NCBI GenBank assembly: GCA_963752345.1
Contig: CAVVYA010000010.1
Span: 60,177 to 124,176 of the forward strand
Direction of reading: 5' to 3'
From: CAVVYA01 sp963752345
GTDB taxonomy: Bacteria > Pseudomonadota > Alphaproteobacteria > SMXQ01
Length of the DNA stretch: 64,000 bases
Shown here: positions 39,058 to 52,609 of the stretch, piece after piece
How positions within the stretch are numbered: the first letter of the stretch is position 1
Layout: each line of letters begins with the position of its first letter
Notes under the pieces: model-generated
The model's input: only the letters and a program-made list of their open reading frames with translations
Told to the model about the DNA's origin: nothing
The model's database searches: none
Made by a program: the position numbers and the translations under genes

Positions 39058-39345
39058 ATGTCGCTGGACAAAGCCACCGTTGCGAAAATCGCGCGCCTGG
39101 CCCGCATTCGCGTCGACGAAGCCGAGCAGGAATCGCTCGCGGGCGAGCTCACGCAAATCCTCACCTGGATCGAACAGCTCGACGAAGTGGACACCAGCGA
39201 CGTCGAACCGATGGTGCGCGTCGGCGACATGAAGCTCAAGAAGCGCAAGGACGAGGTGACCGACGGCAACTGCCGCGACGCGGTGCTCGCCAACGCGCCC
39301 GAAGCGCGCGACGGTTTCTTCACCGTGCCCAAGGTGGTCGAATAA
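39058..39345 (+). CDS. gatC: Aspartyl/glutamyl-tRNA amidotransferase subunit C
   Basis: Small subunit (95 aa) wrapping around GatA and GatB. Typical start MSLDKATVAKIARLARI and C-terminal NAPEARDGFFTVPKVVE. The ATG at 39058 is chosen because upstream codons are intergenic. The stop overlaps the gatA start by one base, so the three gat genes form one coupled operon. Confidence 0.94.
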   Translation: MSLDKATVAKIARLARIRVDEAEQESLAGELTQILTWIEQLDEVDTSDVEPMVRVGDMKLKKRKDEVTDGNCRDAVLANAPEARDGFFTVPKVVE

Positions 39346-40835
39346 TGGCCGCCGATTCGCTGACCGACTTGACGCTGACCGCCGCGCGCGACGGCCTCAA
39401 GGCGAAGAAATTTTCCGCGACCGAGCTGGCGCGCGCCCATGTCGATGCCGTGGCGAAGGCCAAGCCGCTCAACGCCTATATCACCGAGACGCCGGAGCTG
39501 GCGCTGAAGCAGGCCGCCGCGTCCGACGCGCGCCTCGCCAAGGGCGAGGCCGGCGCGCTCGAAGGCCTGCCGCTCGGCATCAAGGACCTGTTCGCGACCG
39601 AGGGCGTGCGCACCACCGCCGCCTCCAAGATCCTCGAGAATTTCGTGCCGCGCTACGAATCGACGGTGACGGCCAAGCTGCTCGCCGCCGGCGCGGTGAC
39701 GCTCGGCAAGACCAACCTCGACGAATTCGCCATGGGCTCGTCCAACATGACGAGCGCCTTCGGCCCGGTCGAAAATCCGTGGCGCCGCAAGGGCGACAAC
39801 CGGCCGCTGGTGCCTGGCGGTTCGTCCGGCGGTTCGGCCGCGGCCGTCGCGGCGCGCACCTGCCTCGGCGCCACCGGCACCGACACCGGCGGCTCGATCC
39901 GCCAGCCCGCCGCCTTCACCGGCATCGTCGGCATCAAGCCGACCTACGGCCGCTGCTCGCGCTGGGGCATCGTCGCCTTCGCCTCGTCGCTCGACCAGGC
40001 GGGCCCGTTCGCGCGCACCGTGCGCGACTGCGCCGTGCTGCTCCAGGTCATGTCGGGCCACGACCCGAAGGATTCGACCTCGGCCAATGTGCCGGTGCCC
40101 GACTTCGAGACGGCGCTGACCGGCGACATCAAAGGTCTGCGCATCGGTATTCCGAAGGAATACCGCATGGAGGGCATGAACCCGGAGATCGACGCGCTGT
40201 GGCAGAAGGGCATCGACTGGCTCAAGGACGCCGGCGCCGACGCCGGTCGAGATCAGCCTGCCGCATACCAAATACGCCCTGCCGACCTATTACATCCTGG
40301 CGCCGGCGGAGGCCTCGTCGAACCTGGCGCGCTACGACGGCGTGCGCTACGGGCTGCGCGTGCCGGGCCAGTCGATCGAGGAGATGTACGAGAACACCCG
40401 CGCCGCAGGGTTTCGGCAAGGAGGTGCGGCGCCGCGTGCTGATCGGCACCTATGTGCTGTCGGCCGGCTATTACGACGCCTATTACCTCAAGGCGCAGAA
40501 GGTGCGCGCCCTGATCGCGCGCGATTTCACCCAGGCTTTCGAAAAGGTCGACGCCATCCTGACGCCGACCGCGCCCTCGGCCGCCTTCGCAATGGGGGAG
40601 AAATCCGACGATCCGATCGCCATGTATCTGAATGACGTGTTCACGGTGACCACCAATCTCGCCGGCTTGCCCGGTATTTCGGTGCCGGCCGGCCTGTCGG
40701 CGCGAGGGCCTGCCGCTCGGCCTGCAGGTCATCGGCAAGGCGTTCGACGAGGAGACCGTGTTGCGCGTCGGCGATGTCTTGGAGCGCCAGGCGGCTTTCA
40801 CCGCGAAGCCGGATGTGGCGGGGAGGATGGGCTGA
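39345..40835 (+). CDS. gatA: Aspartyl/glutamyl-tRNA amidotransferase subunit A, three frame breaks
   Basis: Glutaminase subunit that supplies ammonia for transamidation. The amidase signature GGSSGGSAAAVAA (near residue 163) with the Ser-cisSer-Lys triad is intact: the Lys is in GIKDLF and the cis-Ser in GTDTGGSIRQPA. Breaks occur near 40245 (before VEISLPHTKYALPTYY), 40410 (before FGKEVRRRVLIG) and 40703 (before EGLPLGLQVIGKAFD). Each is repaired by removing one base, giving 495 aa. An essential gene is unlikely to carry three real breaks. The stop overlaps the gatB start (TGATG). Confidence 0.9.
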
Positions 40836-42318
40836 TGGCTGAAACGGAAGATCGTCTGATCGAAGGCCGCCTGATTGAAGGTAGGACCGGCAAGTGGGAA
40901 ATCGTGATCGGCATGGAGGTCCATGCCCAGGTCGCCGCCAAGTCCAAGCTGTTCTCCGGCGCCTCGACGGAATTCGGCGCCGAGCCGAACACCCAGGTGT
41001 CGCTGGTCGACGCCGCCATGCCGGGCATGCTGCCGGTGATCAACGAATACGCCGTCGAGCAGGCGGTGCGCACGGGGCTCGGGCTCAACGCGCAGATCAA
41101 CCTGTCGTCGGTGTTCGACCGCAAGAACTACTTCTATCCCGATCTGCCCCAGGGCTATCAGATCTCCCAGTTCACCAAGCCGGTGGTCGGCACGGGCAAG
41201 ATCATCATCGATCTCGCCGACGGCACCAGCCGCGAGGTCGGCATCACGCGCCTGCATCTCGAGCAGGACGCGGGCAAGAGCCTGCATGACCAGCATCCGA
41301 AGCTGACCTTCATCGACCTCAACCGCTCCGGCCAGGCGCTGATGGAGATCGTGTCGGAGCCCGACATGCGCTCGGCGGAAGAGGCGGGCGCCTATCTCAA
41401 GAAGCTGCGCTCGATCCTGCGCTATCTCGGCACCTGCGACGGCAACATGGAGGAGGGCTCCATGCGCGCCGACGTCAATGTGTCGGTGCGCAAGCCGGGC
41501 GACAAGTTCGGCACGCGCTGCGAGATCAAGAACGTGAATTCGATCCGCTTCGTGCAGCAGGCGGTGGAATACGAGGCGCGCCGCCAGATCGAGCTGATCG
41601 AGGACGGCGGCGTGGTCAAGCAGCAGACGCGCCTGTTCGACGCCAACCGCGGCGAGACGCGGCCCATGCGCAGCAAGGAAGAGGCGCACGACTACCGCTA
41701 CTTCCCCGATCCCGACCTGCTGCCGCTCGAGCTCGAGCCGGCGTGGGTCGAGAAGATCAAGGCGACGCTGCCCGAGCTGCCCGATCGCCAAGAAGGCGCG
41801 CTTCATGAAGGAGTACGGCCTGTCGGCCTACGACGCGGGCGTGCTCGCGGCCGAGATGGCGCCGGCGGCTTTCTACGAGACCGTGGCGAAAGGGCGCGAT
41901 CCCAAGATCGCCGCCAACTGGACCATGGGCGAGCTGTTCGCCGTGCTCAACAAGCAGCAACCTGACCATCGAGCAGTCGCCGGTCTCGGCCGAGGCGCTC
42001 GGCGGATTGCTCGACCTGATGGCCGACAATACGATCTCCGGCCGCATCGCCAAGGATGTGTTCGCCGAGATGGTCGAAACCGGCAAGGCGGCGAAGGACA
42101 TCGTCGAGGCCAAGGGTCTCAAGCAGATCACCGACACCGGCCCGATCGAAGCGGCGGCCGACACGGTGATCGCCGGCAATCCCGATCAGGTCGCCAAGTT
42201 CAAGGCCGGCAACGACAAGCTGATCGGCTGGTTCGTCGGCCAGGTGATGAAGGCGACGGGCGGCAAAGCGAATCCGCAAGTGGTCAACGAGATCCTGCGC
42301 AAGAAGCTGGCGGGCTGA
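40835..42318 (+). CDS. gatB: Aspartyl/glutamyl-tRNA amidotransferase subunit B, two frame breaks
   Basis: Kinase/transamidase subunit that phosphorylates the tRNA-bound Asp or Glu and accepts ammonia from GatA. Features: IGMEVHAQVAAKSKLFSG, LPQGYQISQF, MEEGSMRADVNVSV. Breaks near 41783 (LPELP then IAKKARFMKEYGLS) and 41957 (LNKQ then NLTIEQSPVSAEALGG) are each repaired by removing one base, giving 493 aa. The C-terminal YqeY-like tail GGKANPQVVNEILRKKL is complete. Confidence 0.9.
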
Positions 42319-42337
42319 GCCTTTCAGGAATTCGTCA

Positions 42338-42358
42338 TGCCCCGACCTGACCGGGGCA
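42338..42358. terminator. Palindromic intergenic repeat after gatB
   Basis: TGCCCCG and CGGGGCA flank a 7-base loop. The element starts with CGTCATGCCCC and resembles the one near 12909, so it may be a dispersed palindromic repeat that doubles as a terminator; no T-run follows. Confidence 0.45.
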
Positions 42359-42446
42359 CCTTCTCACGCGCGTCGTTTCGATGGGCATGAGATGGCCCGA
42401 TCACGTCGGGCCATGACGTGACTCATGGAATGGAAACGAGGACACC

Positions 42447-43139
42447 ATGATCGATCTCTACACCTGGACCACGCCCAATGGTCGCAAATGCCACATCATG
42501 CTGGAGGAAACCGGCCTGGCGTATCGCGCGCATCCGGTGAACATCGGCAAGGGCGACCAGTTCAAGCCCGAGTTCCTCAAGATCAGCCCGAACAACAAGA
42601 TTCCGGCGATCGTCGATTCCGAGGGGCCGGGCGGCAAGCCCTATGCGCTGTTCGAATCGGGCGCCATCCTGATGTACCTCGCGGAGAAGACCGGGCAGTT
42701 CTGGCCGCAGGACGCGGCGACCAAATATCGCGTGGTCGAATGGCTGATGTTCCAGATGGGCGGCATCGGCCCGATGCTCGGTCAGGCGCACCACTTCCGG
42801 CAATACGCGCCGGAGAAGATCCAGTATGCCATCGACCGCTACACCAACGAGGCCAAGCGGCTCTATTGCGTGATGGATAAGCGCCTGGGCGAAGTCGAAT
42901 ATTTCGCCGGCGACTATTCCATCGCCGATATGGCGATCTTCCCCTGGACCCAGTCGCACGCCAATCACGGCGTCGATCTCGCCGACTATCCCAATGTGAA
43001 GCGCTGGTACGATGCCATCATGGCGCGGCCCGCCGTGCAGCGCGGCATCAAGCTACTGACCAAGGAAGCGCCGCAGAAGCCGATGGACGACGAGGCGCGC
43101 GAGAACATGTTCGGCGCCAAGCAGTATCAGCGGCGCTGA
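42447..43139 (+). CDS. Glutathione S-transferase family protein (Nu/YghU-like)
   Basis: Cytosolic protein of 230 aa. The thioredoxin-like N-terminal domain has TWTTPNGRKCHIMLEETG and NNKIPAIVD (cis-Pro) and ESGAILMYLAEKTG for glutathione binding; the C-terminal helical domain carries SIADMAIFPW. The TPNG start motif is typical of the YghU/Ure2p group that binds two glutathiones. A second paralogue follows at 43402, separated by about 260 bp. Confidence 0.88.
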   Translation: MIDLYTWTTPNGRKCHIMLEETGLAYRAHPVNIGKGDQFKPEFLKISPNNKIPAIVDSEGPGGKPYALFESGAILMYLAEKTGQFWPQDAATKYRVVEWLMFQMGGIGPMLGQAHHFRQYAPEKIQYAIDRYTNEAKRLYCVMDKRLGEVEYFAGDYSIADMAIFPWTQSHANHGVDLADYPNVKRWYDAIMARPAVQRGIKLLTKEAPQKPMDDEARENMFGAKQYQRR

Positions 43140-43401
43140 GCCGAGGCTTCGCGGTCAGCCGGGCTGGCTTTTGATTTCGTCATGCCACGGCCCCCGGGGC
43201 CCGCGCTTCGCGCGGCCCAGGGGCATGCTTGACCGGCCATCCATCTTGTCCGCTGCCGTGCGTGTGGCGCCACCGCCGCCGTATGGATGACCTGATTGAA
43301 TTGGCCATGAGATTGCCGGCGAAGCGGCCGTCTCTTGCCCTGCGCCTCTCCACAGTGACATCATGCCCAAAATAATGGGGCGAAGACAATGGGAGGGGAA
43401 G

Positions 43402-44055
43402 ATGATCGAACTGTACAGTTGGGCGACCGGCAATGGCCGGCGCGCGTCCATCGCGCTGGAGGAGACCGGATTGCCCTATACGGTGCATCCGATGGAGCTC
43501 TCGACCCGGGTGCAGAAGGAGGACTGGTTCCTCAAGATCAATCCGGACGGCCGCATTCCGGTCATCGTCGATAAGGATAGCGGCGACGGCCAGCCCGTGA
43601 CGGTCAGCGAGTCCGGCGCGATTCTCGTCTACCTGGCGGAGAAGGCCGGCACGTTGCTGCCGCGCGCGGGTACGGCGCGCGCCGAAACGCTCAAATGGCT
43701 GTTCGTGCAGACCAGCGACGTGTCGCCCATGGCGATGCAGGTCCATTGGCTCGGCAACGCGAACCATGCGCGGGCGGGCGGCTTGCCGGCGGTCGAGACC
43801 TATTTCCAGGTTTATATGGACGAGGTGAAACGGCTCTACGAACTCATGGACCGCCGCCTAGCCAATGCGGACTATCTCGGCGGCGACGATTATTCCATCG
43901 CCGACATCGCCGCTTATCCGTGGGTCTTCCGCCATCCGCAGCAGAAGATCTCGCTCGATGGCATGCCCAACCTGTCGCGCTGGTTCGCGGCCGTGGGGGC
44001 GCGGCCCGCGGTCCAGCGCGGCATGCAGATTCCGCCGCGCAAGGATGGGCTCTAG
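43402..44055 (+). CDS. Glutathione S-transferase family protein
   Basis: Paralogue of the preceding gene, 217 aa. Motifs WATGNGRRASIALEETG, DGRIPVIVD, ESGAILVYLAEKAG and SIADIAAYPW are all present. The ATG at 43402 follows GGGAGGGGAAG, a strong ribosome binding site, and is preferred to an upstream ATG. Substrate unknown. Confidence 0.88.
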   Translation: MIELYSWATGNGRRASIALEETGLPYTVHPMELSTRVQKEDWFLKINPDGRIPVIVDKDSGDGQPVTVSESGAILVYLAEKAGTLLPRAGTARAETLKWLFVQTSDVSPMAMQVHWLGNANHARAGGLPAVETYFQVYMDEVKRLYELMDRRLANADYLGGDDYSIADIAAYPWVFRHPQQKISLDGMPNLSRWFAAVGARPAVQRGMQIPPRKDGL

Positions 44056-44066
44056 ACGCACGAAAA

Positions 44067-44088
44067 CCCCGCCGGCAATGCGGCGGGG
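44067..44088. terminator. Hairpin after the second GST gene
   Basis: CCCCGCCG and CGGCGGGG form an 8-bp stem with a 6-base loop, preceded by AAAA and followed by CTCTC. It lies between the convergent GST (+) and DUF1328 (-) genes. Confidence 0.6.
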
Positions 44089-44120
44089 CTCTCGGCTCAT
44101 CGCAAATCCGCTGTCGGTGC

Positions 44121-44306
44121 TTAGACCGGCGGAGCGGGGGGCCTGCGTCCAGTGAACAGGTGGGCGACCAGGCTGATGACGAACAGCACCAGGAAAATGA
44201 AGAACAGGATCTTGGCAATCTCGACGGAAATGATCGCGACACCACCAAATCCCAAAACTGCCGCGATGATGGCGATAATCAGAAAAATGACGGCGTAGCG
44301 GAGCAT
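44121..44306 (-). CDS. DUF1328 small membrane protein
   Basis: Protein of 61 aa with two membrane segments (AVIFLIIAIIAAVLGFGG and ILFFIFLVLFVISLVAHL), typical of DUF1328/YtjA proteins, which are often stress-induced in alphaproteobacteria. AAGGAGG precedes the ATG at 44306. An EcfG-type promoter box lies about 70 bp upstream of the start (44375-44400). Confidence 0.85.
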   Translation of the reverse strand: MLRYAVIFLIIAIIAAVLGFGGVAIISVEIAKILFFIFLVLFVISLVAHLFTGRRPPAPPV

Positions 44307-44374
44307 TGTTTCCTCCTTATCGGTGTGGCCGGATCCCTGTCCGGAACGCCGGTGCCGCAACCGGCTGCTGATCA

Positions 44375-44400
44375 AACGTGCATGAGTTCGGCCGGGTTCC
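44375..44400 (-). promoter_or_regulatory. EcfG-type promoter for DUF1328
   Basis: Reverse strand GGAAC, 17 bases, CGTT: a full match to the general-stress sigma consensus GGAAC-N16/17-CGTT. The predicted leader to the DUF1328 start is about 60 nt. Confidence 0.72.
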
Positions 44401-44658
44401 TTAAGGGGTGTTCCGCCGACCAATCAAGAGCATGTGCGAGGCTATAGAGGCGGATCATGCTCAAGACCCCGCGCGTGATCGGGTGGAACCGATACGCCGC
44501 GCGCCGCGTTTAGGGAGCGGTGTGGTTGGTCATCCAGCCATGCTTGTCTCTGACGGCGCTGACGAGGGGTTTCGGAACGCCCCCTTGTCCGCGCCGTCAT
44601 TCATTTCTGGGCTGGCGTTTCTGGCGGGCGCTTGCGTCGCGAGTCGGGTAACCGGGCC

Positions 44659-44691
44659 AAAAAAAAGCCCCGCGGAGGCGGGGCTTTTTTT
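44659..44691. terminator. Terminator for the first ECF sigma gene
   Basis: AAAAAAAA, then GCCCCGC, a short loop and GCGGGGC, followed by TTTTTTT. It is symmetric and lies 14 bp past the stop of the sigma gene, which is transcribed leftward. Confidence 0.8.
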
Positions 44692-44704
44692 CGATGCCGC
44701 GGCA

Positions 44705-45346
44705 TCAGGCGACGAGGGTGGAGGATCGCGCCGGCGCCGACGACAACGAGCCGCGCGACTGGGGCGGCGCCGTATCTTCGCTGCGGTTCGGGACTTCCGA
44801 CGAGGACGGCGAACTCTCGATCTCATCGATGTTGAGGCCGTCGACCATTTCGATCAAGGCATGGCGCGCGCGCGACAAGCGCGACCGGACGGTGCCGACC
44901 GGCACCTCGGTGATCCGCGCCACCTCCTCGTAGGTGAGGTTCTCTAGCGCGATCAGCAGCAGGGTCGAGCGTTGCGCCGCCGGCAGCTTGGCCAATGCGG
45001 TTTCGACGTCGGTGACCTGGACGCGGCGGAACTGATTGGCCGGTGTGAACAACCCTCTCTGGATCGTTTCGGTGGTCTCGCACACCTCGCGGGCACGCCG
45101 CTTCTTGCGGAAGCTGTCGATGAAGATGTTGTGCATGATGGCGAGCAGCCAGGCGCGCAAATTGGTGCCCGCTTCGAAGCGGTCCATCTTCGCGATCGCA
45201 CGCACCAGGCAATTCTGCACCAGGTCATCGGCATCGGCGACATTCTGCGTCAGGGCCCGGGCGTAGCGGCGCAGATACGGAATCTGGCCAACCATAATCG
45301 AAGTCACGGCATCTTTGTCCTTGCTGCGAGGCGCATTGTTTTCCAT
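44705..45346 (-). CDS. ECF sigma factor, EcfG-like (copy 1)
   Basis: RNA polymerase sigma factor of 213 aa. Region 2 has YARALTQNVADADDLVQNCLVRA and the GTNLRAWLLAIMHNIF segment characteristic of the EcfG/ECF15 type; region 4 has LPAAQRSTLLLIALENLTYEE and VPVGTVRSRLSRAR. The ATG at 45346 has GGAG 8 bp upstream and was preferred to upstream starts. The C-terminus is a Ser/Pro-rich tail. The NepR-like gene is divergent 320 bp away. No EcfG box was found in its own upstream region. Confidence 0.85.
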   Translation of the reverse strand: MENNAPRSKDKDAVTSIMVGQIPYLRRYARALTQNVADADDLVQNCLVRAIAKMDRFEAGTNLRAWLLAIMHNIFIDSFRKKRRAREVCETTETIQRGLFTPANQFRRVQVTDVETALAKLPAAQRSTLLLIALENLTYEEVARITEVPVGTVRSRLSRARHALIEMVDGLNIDEIESSPSSSEVPNRSEDTAPPQSRGSLSSAPARSSTLVA

Positions 45347-45538
45347 TGCAAGGCTCCTTTCCTTCTGTCCGTCTTCTATTGCCGTCAGCGTTCCATCGGG
45401 TTTCGATTTGGAACTCGTCATCTGGCTATATTTTCTTCCGGAGCCCGAAACCTGTAGTGACAAAAACCGACTGCCACGTGTCAAAGTTGTGTCGGGCTTG
45501 ATATTTAAGGGCTTTTTCGAGTTTTTGAGGTTCCAAAA

Positions 45539-45563
45539 GGAACGGCCAAAATCATCGCACGTT
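45539..45563 (+). promoter_or_regulatory. EcfG-type promoter for the NepR-like gene
   Basis: GGAAC at 45539-45543, 16 bases, CGTT at 45560-45563. It faces the NepR-like ORF with a leader of about 100 nt. The 322-bp gap 45347-45668 between the divergent sigma and NepR-like genes otherwise holds only low-GC sequence. Confidence 0.7.
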
Positions 45564-45668
45564 GGCGTGTCAGATGCGTGACGTGATGGTGACGCGCCGG
45601 CAGGCCGGCGTTGACGGCCGCATGGCCCTATGGATGGCGGCGGCTAATCCCAATTGACGCTGTGGAAG

Positions 45669-45881
45669 ATGACAACACACACAAAGCTCGGCCGGCAGAC
45701 AAAATGGGGCGCTAACATCAGCGTCAATCTGCTGCGTCAGGCTTACGACCCGATCCTGCTGGAGCCGATACCGGAACCGCTGGTGAAGGCGGCGTCGGTG
45801 CTCGCCGAAGTCTGCGTGCGGCATCTGAGCGCACGGGAAGCGATGCGCGGCGGTTCGGAGAGCAACCCGCAGCGTCCGTGA
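45669..45881 (+). CDS. NepR-like anti-sigma factor
   Basis: Short protein of 70 aa with LLRQAYDPILLEPIP followed by a hydrophobic helix, matching the NepR core pattern LRxxYDxxxxEPIPxxLxxLL. NepR holds EcfG inactive until phosphorylated PhyR captures it. It is transcribed from an EcfG-type box, which gives negative feedback, and lies divergent to an ECF sigma gene. PhyR is not in the window. A TTG at 45654 is an alternative start; the ATG has GGAAG directly before it, which is too close for an ideal ribosome binding site. Confidence 0.6.
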   Translation: MTTHTKLGRQTKWGANISVNLLRQAYDPILLEPIPEPLVKAASVLAEVCVRHLSAREAMRGGSESNPQRP

Positions 45882-45988
45882 CGTCGTGCAGATGTGGCCA
45901 CGTGGCCTATACGGCCCACGTAAGCCCAAAGCCCGCATCTCATGAAGCGGTGACAACGGCGCGTTTCGTCGCCGACAGATATCGCCAT

Positions 45989-50367
<4,379 letters not shown>

Positions 50368-50583
50368 CGAATCGTTCCTGGGGGAATGGTCCCTGCGCGG
50401 GCCCCGAGAGTCAACGGTGCTGGCGACAGAGTCAGTCACGCGGCCCGCATCCGGCTGACCCGGGCCGACAACTCGGTCACGCAAAGCGAGGCTTCTATAA
50501 AGGAACGATCGCCCTTGAAATCAAGGGTTTCGGGCGCGCGGCGGTGGTCGCGATGGAACGCCGCCCGGCCGGTTGACCGGCTG

Positions 50584-51042
50584 TTACGAGGCGGCCGCCG
50601 GCAGCACCGCGTGCTGGCGCAGCCAGTTGCGCAGCATGGTGCCGTCCATGGCGCCGGGCTGCTGGGCGACCAACTGGCCCTGGCGAAACAACATGAGCGT
50701 CGGAATGGCGCGGATATTGTAGCGCGCCGCCAATTCGCGTTCCGCTTCGGTGTCCACCTTCAGAAAGCGAACCTCGGGCTCGAACTCGGCTGCCACCCGC
50801 TCGAAGACGGGCGCCATCGCCTTGCAGGGGCCGCACCATTCGGCCCAGAAATCGACCACCACGGGAATGTCGTTCTTCTGGATGTGCTTGTCGAAGCTCT
50901 TGGTCGAGACCGCGGTCGGGCGCCCGGTGAACAAGGGCTTATGGCAGACGCCGCACTTGGCTTTTGCGGCGGGCTTGTCCAACGGCACGCGGTTGGTGGA
51001 GTCGCAATGGGGACAGACGATATGGCGAGCCTGGGTGCTCAT
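50584..51042 (-). CDS. trxC: Thioredoxin TrxC (thioredoxin 2)
   Basis: Cytosolic thioredoxin of 152 aa with an N-terminal zinc ribbon (CPHC then CGVC) and the active site WCGPC at about residue 72. TrxC is usually induced by oxidative stress. The ATG at 51042 gives MSTQARHIVCPHCD, the normal family start. It lies about 215 bp downstream of lhr's start. Confidence 0.93.
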   Translation of the reverse strand: MSTQARHIVCPHCDSTNRVPLDKPAAKAKCGVCHKPLFTGRPTAVSTKSFDKHIQKNDIPVVVDFWAEWCGPCKAMAPVFERVAAEFEPEVRFLKVDTEAERELAARYNIRAIPTLMLFRQGQLVAQQPGAMDGTMLRNWLRQHAVLPAAAS

Positions 51043-51306
51043 GGTGCGCTCTCCGCGCCGCTCGGGCGATGGTGGGTCCTTTAGATATGGTGTGCCGATC
51101 GCCGGCCGCCAGGGGCCGGGGAAGGCGCCCGCCGCGGCACTCGCGGCCACGGCGGCTTACGCCAAGACGGTGCGAGCCCAGCGACGCATCTTTTGCAAAA
51201 CCCGACGCAACCGGGCATAAGGCGGGGACCGGCGCGGTGCCCTTTGAAGCGGCGGCAAGAGAAGCCGGGATACTGGCTCGGACAAGACCGAGGGAGGTCG
51301 CAACGG

Positions 51307-52026
51307 ATGTCGGAGGTACGCGCGCGGATCGGCTATTCAGCGGTAGCCTATGTCACCGAACTGCTGCCCAAGTATTTCTATGAGATCGTGCCCGACGGCG
51401 TGCTGATGCAGTTCCTCACCCTGCAGATCAGCGACCATACGAAGGAGCAGTTGGAGAGCGTCTACGAGCAGGGCCTCAAGGCCGCCGACTCGTTCGCACG
51501 CGCCGGCGCGGACGTCATCATCATGGGCGGCGCCCCGACCAACATCTCTCATGGCAAGGACAACCTGGAACGGGTGCTGAAGGAGCTCGCCGACAAGTAT
51601 GGCGTGCCGGTGAGTTCGAGCTCGGTCGCGCAGCGCAACGCATTGCGCGCGGTGGGCGCCCGCAAGATCGGCACCATCAATCCGGCGGTGCCGCGCAAGA
51701 TCGGCGATTCGGCGAGCGGCTCCATGGAGGACGGCATGATGCTGATCGGACGCAAGCATGCCAATGCCAAGCTCGAGGACTACAACCGCATCCCGCCGGA
51801 AACCGCGCTCAATCTCGGGCGCGAAATGATGCGCGAGCATCCGGAAATCGACACGCTGATCTTCGGCTGTCCTCACTGGGCGACGATCCCGGCGATCGAA
51901 CCATTGGAGAAGGAATTCGGCGTCACCGTGGTCACCGCGCTGCAGGCCATCATCTGGGAAGGCATGCGGCTCGCCGGCGTCAACGACAAGGTGCAGGGCT
52001 ACGGCCGGCTGTTCCGGGAGTTTTGA
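51307..52026 (+). CDS. Asp/Glu racemase-superfamily protein, single-Cys (arylmalonate decarboxylase/maleate isomerase-like)
   Basis: Protein of 239 aa in the racemase superfamily. In two-cysteine members the N-terminal domain has a catalytic Cys after the strand; here the corresponding segment is IIMGGAPTNISHG without Cys. The second site FGCPHWATIPA has its Cys. A Gly or Ala at the first position with a single Cys is the pattern of arylmalonate decarboxylase, so decarboxylation is possible, but the reaction is not established. The start was placed at the ATG at 51307; no strong ribosome binding site is seen. Confidence 0.75.
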   Translation: MSEVRARIGYSAVAYVTELLPKYFYEIVPDGVLMQFLTLQISDHTKEQLESVYEQGLKAADSFARAGADVIIMGGAPTNISHGKDNLERVLKELADKYGVPVSSSSVAQRNALRAVGARKIGTINPAVPRKIGDSASGSMEDGMMLIGRKHANAKLEDYNRIPPETALNLGREMMREHPEIDTLIFGCPHWATIPAIEPLEKEFGVTVVTALQAIIWEGMRLAGVNDKVQGYGRLFREF

Positions 52027-52112
52027 CGAGCGACGCGCGCCGCTTCGCTCTAATCTGCTTCAGTTGCCGGGCCCGGATGCGTGGTATCGATGCGGCCCGT
52101 TGGTAAGGAGAT

Positions 52113-52484
52113 ATGATGACCAATCCGCCTGTCGTGCGACCCGGCGAGGTGATGTGCCGGCTGGATGATCTCGACGATCCGTCCTCGAAAGCCTTTGTCC
52201 TCAGGTTTGACGACGGCGAGGAGGTCGAGATCTTCCTCGTGCGGCGCGGCGACCAGGCCTTTGGCTACCTCAACCATTGCCCGCACGAAGACATGTCGCT
52301 CGCCGGCGACGACGAGAATGCCTTTCTCAACCTGGATGGCAGCCGCATCCTGTGCGCCGTGCATGGCGCCACGTTTCGCATCACGACCGGCGAGGCTTTG
52401 TCGGGTCCCGCCCTGCCGGACGGCTGCCTGAAGAAGGTGCCGGTATCGGTGGTCGACGGCGAAATCCGGCTGAGGAGCCGTTAA
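52113..52484 (+). CDS. Rieske [2Fe-2S] domain protein
   Basis: Protein of 123 aa consisting of a single Rieske domain. The cluster ligands are CPH (near residue 51) and CAVH (near residue 82). A ferredoxin-like role for an oxygenase is the usual function, but no oxygenase lies nearby. AAGGAG precedes the first of two adjacent ATGs. It follows the racemase-family gene by 86 bp and may be cotranscribed. Confidence 0.88.
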   Translation: MMTNPPVVRPGEVMCRLDDLDDPSSKAFVLRFDDGEEVEIFLVRRGDQAFGYLNHCPHEDMSLAGDDENAFLNLDGSRILCAVHGATFRITTGEALSGPALPDGCLKKVPVSVVDGEIRLRSR

Positions 52485-52609
52485 GGCGTCTTGTCTCTTC
52501 TATATAACCATAGATTTCGAATGGCTCGGCGATTGTCAAACCGGGCCAAAATGCTGCTAGACTAGGCCGGTAAGCAGAAGAGAGCGTCGGCCCACAGGAG
52601 GCACTGTCA

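Noticed and set aside
179..42318. Programmed +1 frameshifting as an explanation for the broken frames
   Set aside because: The break sites share no slippery motif or downstream structure, occur in many unrelated genes, and three lie in a single gene (gatA).
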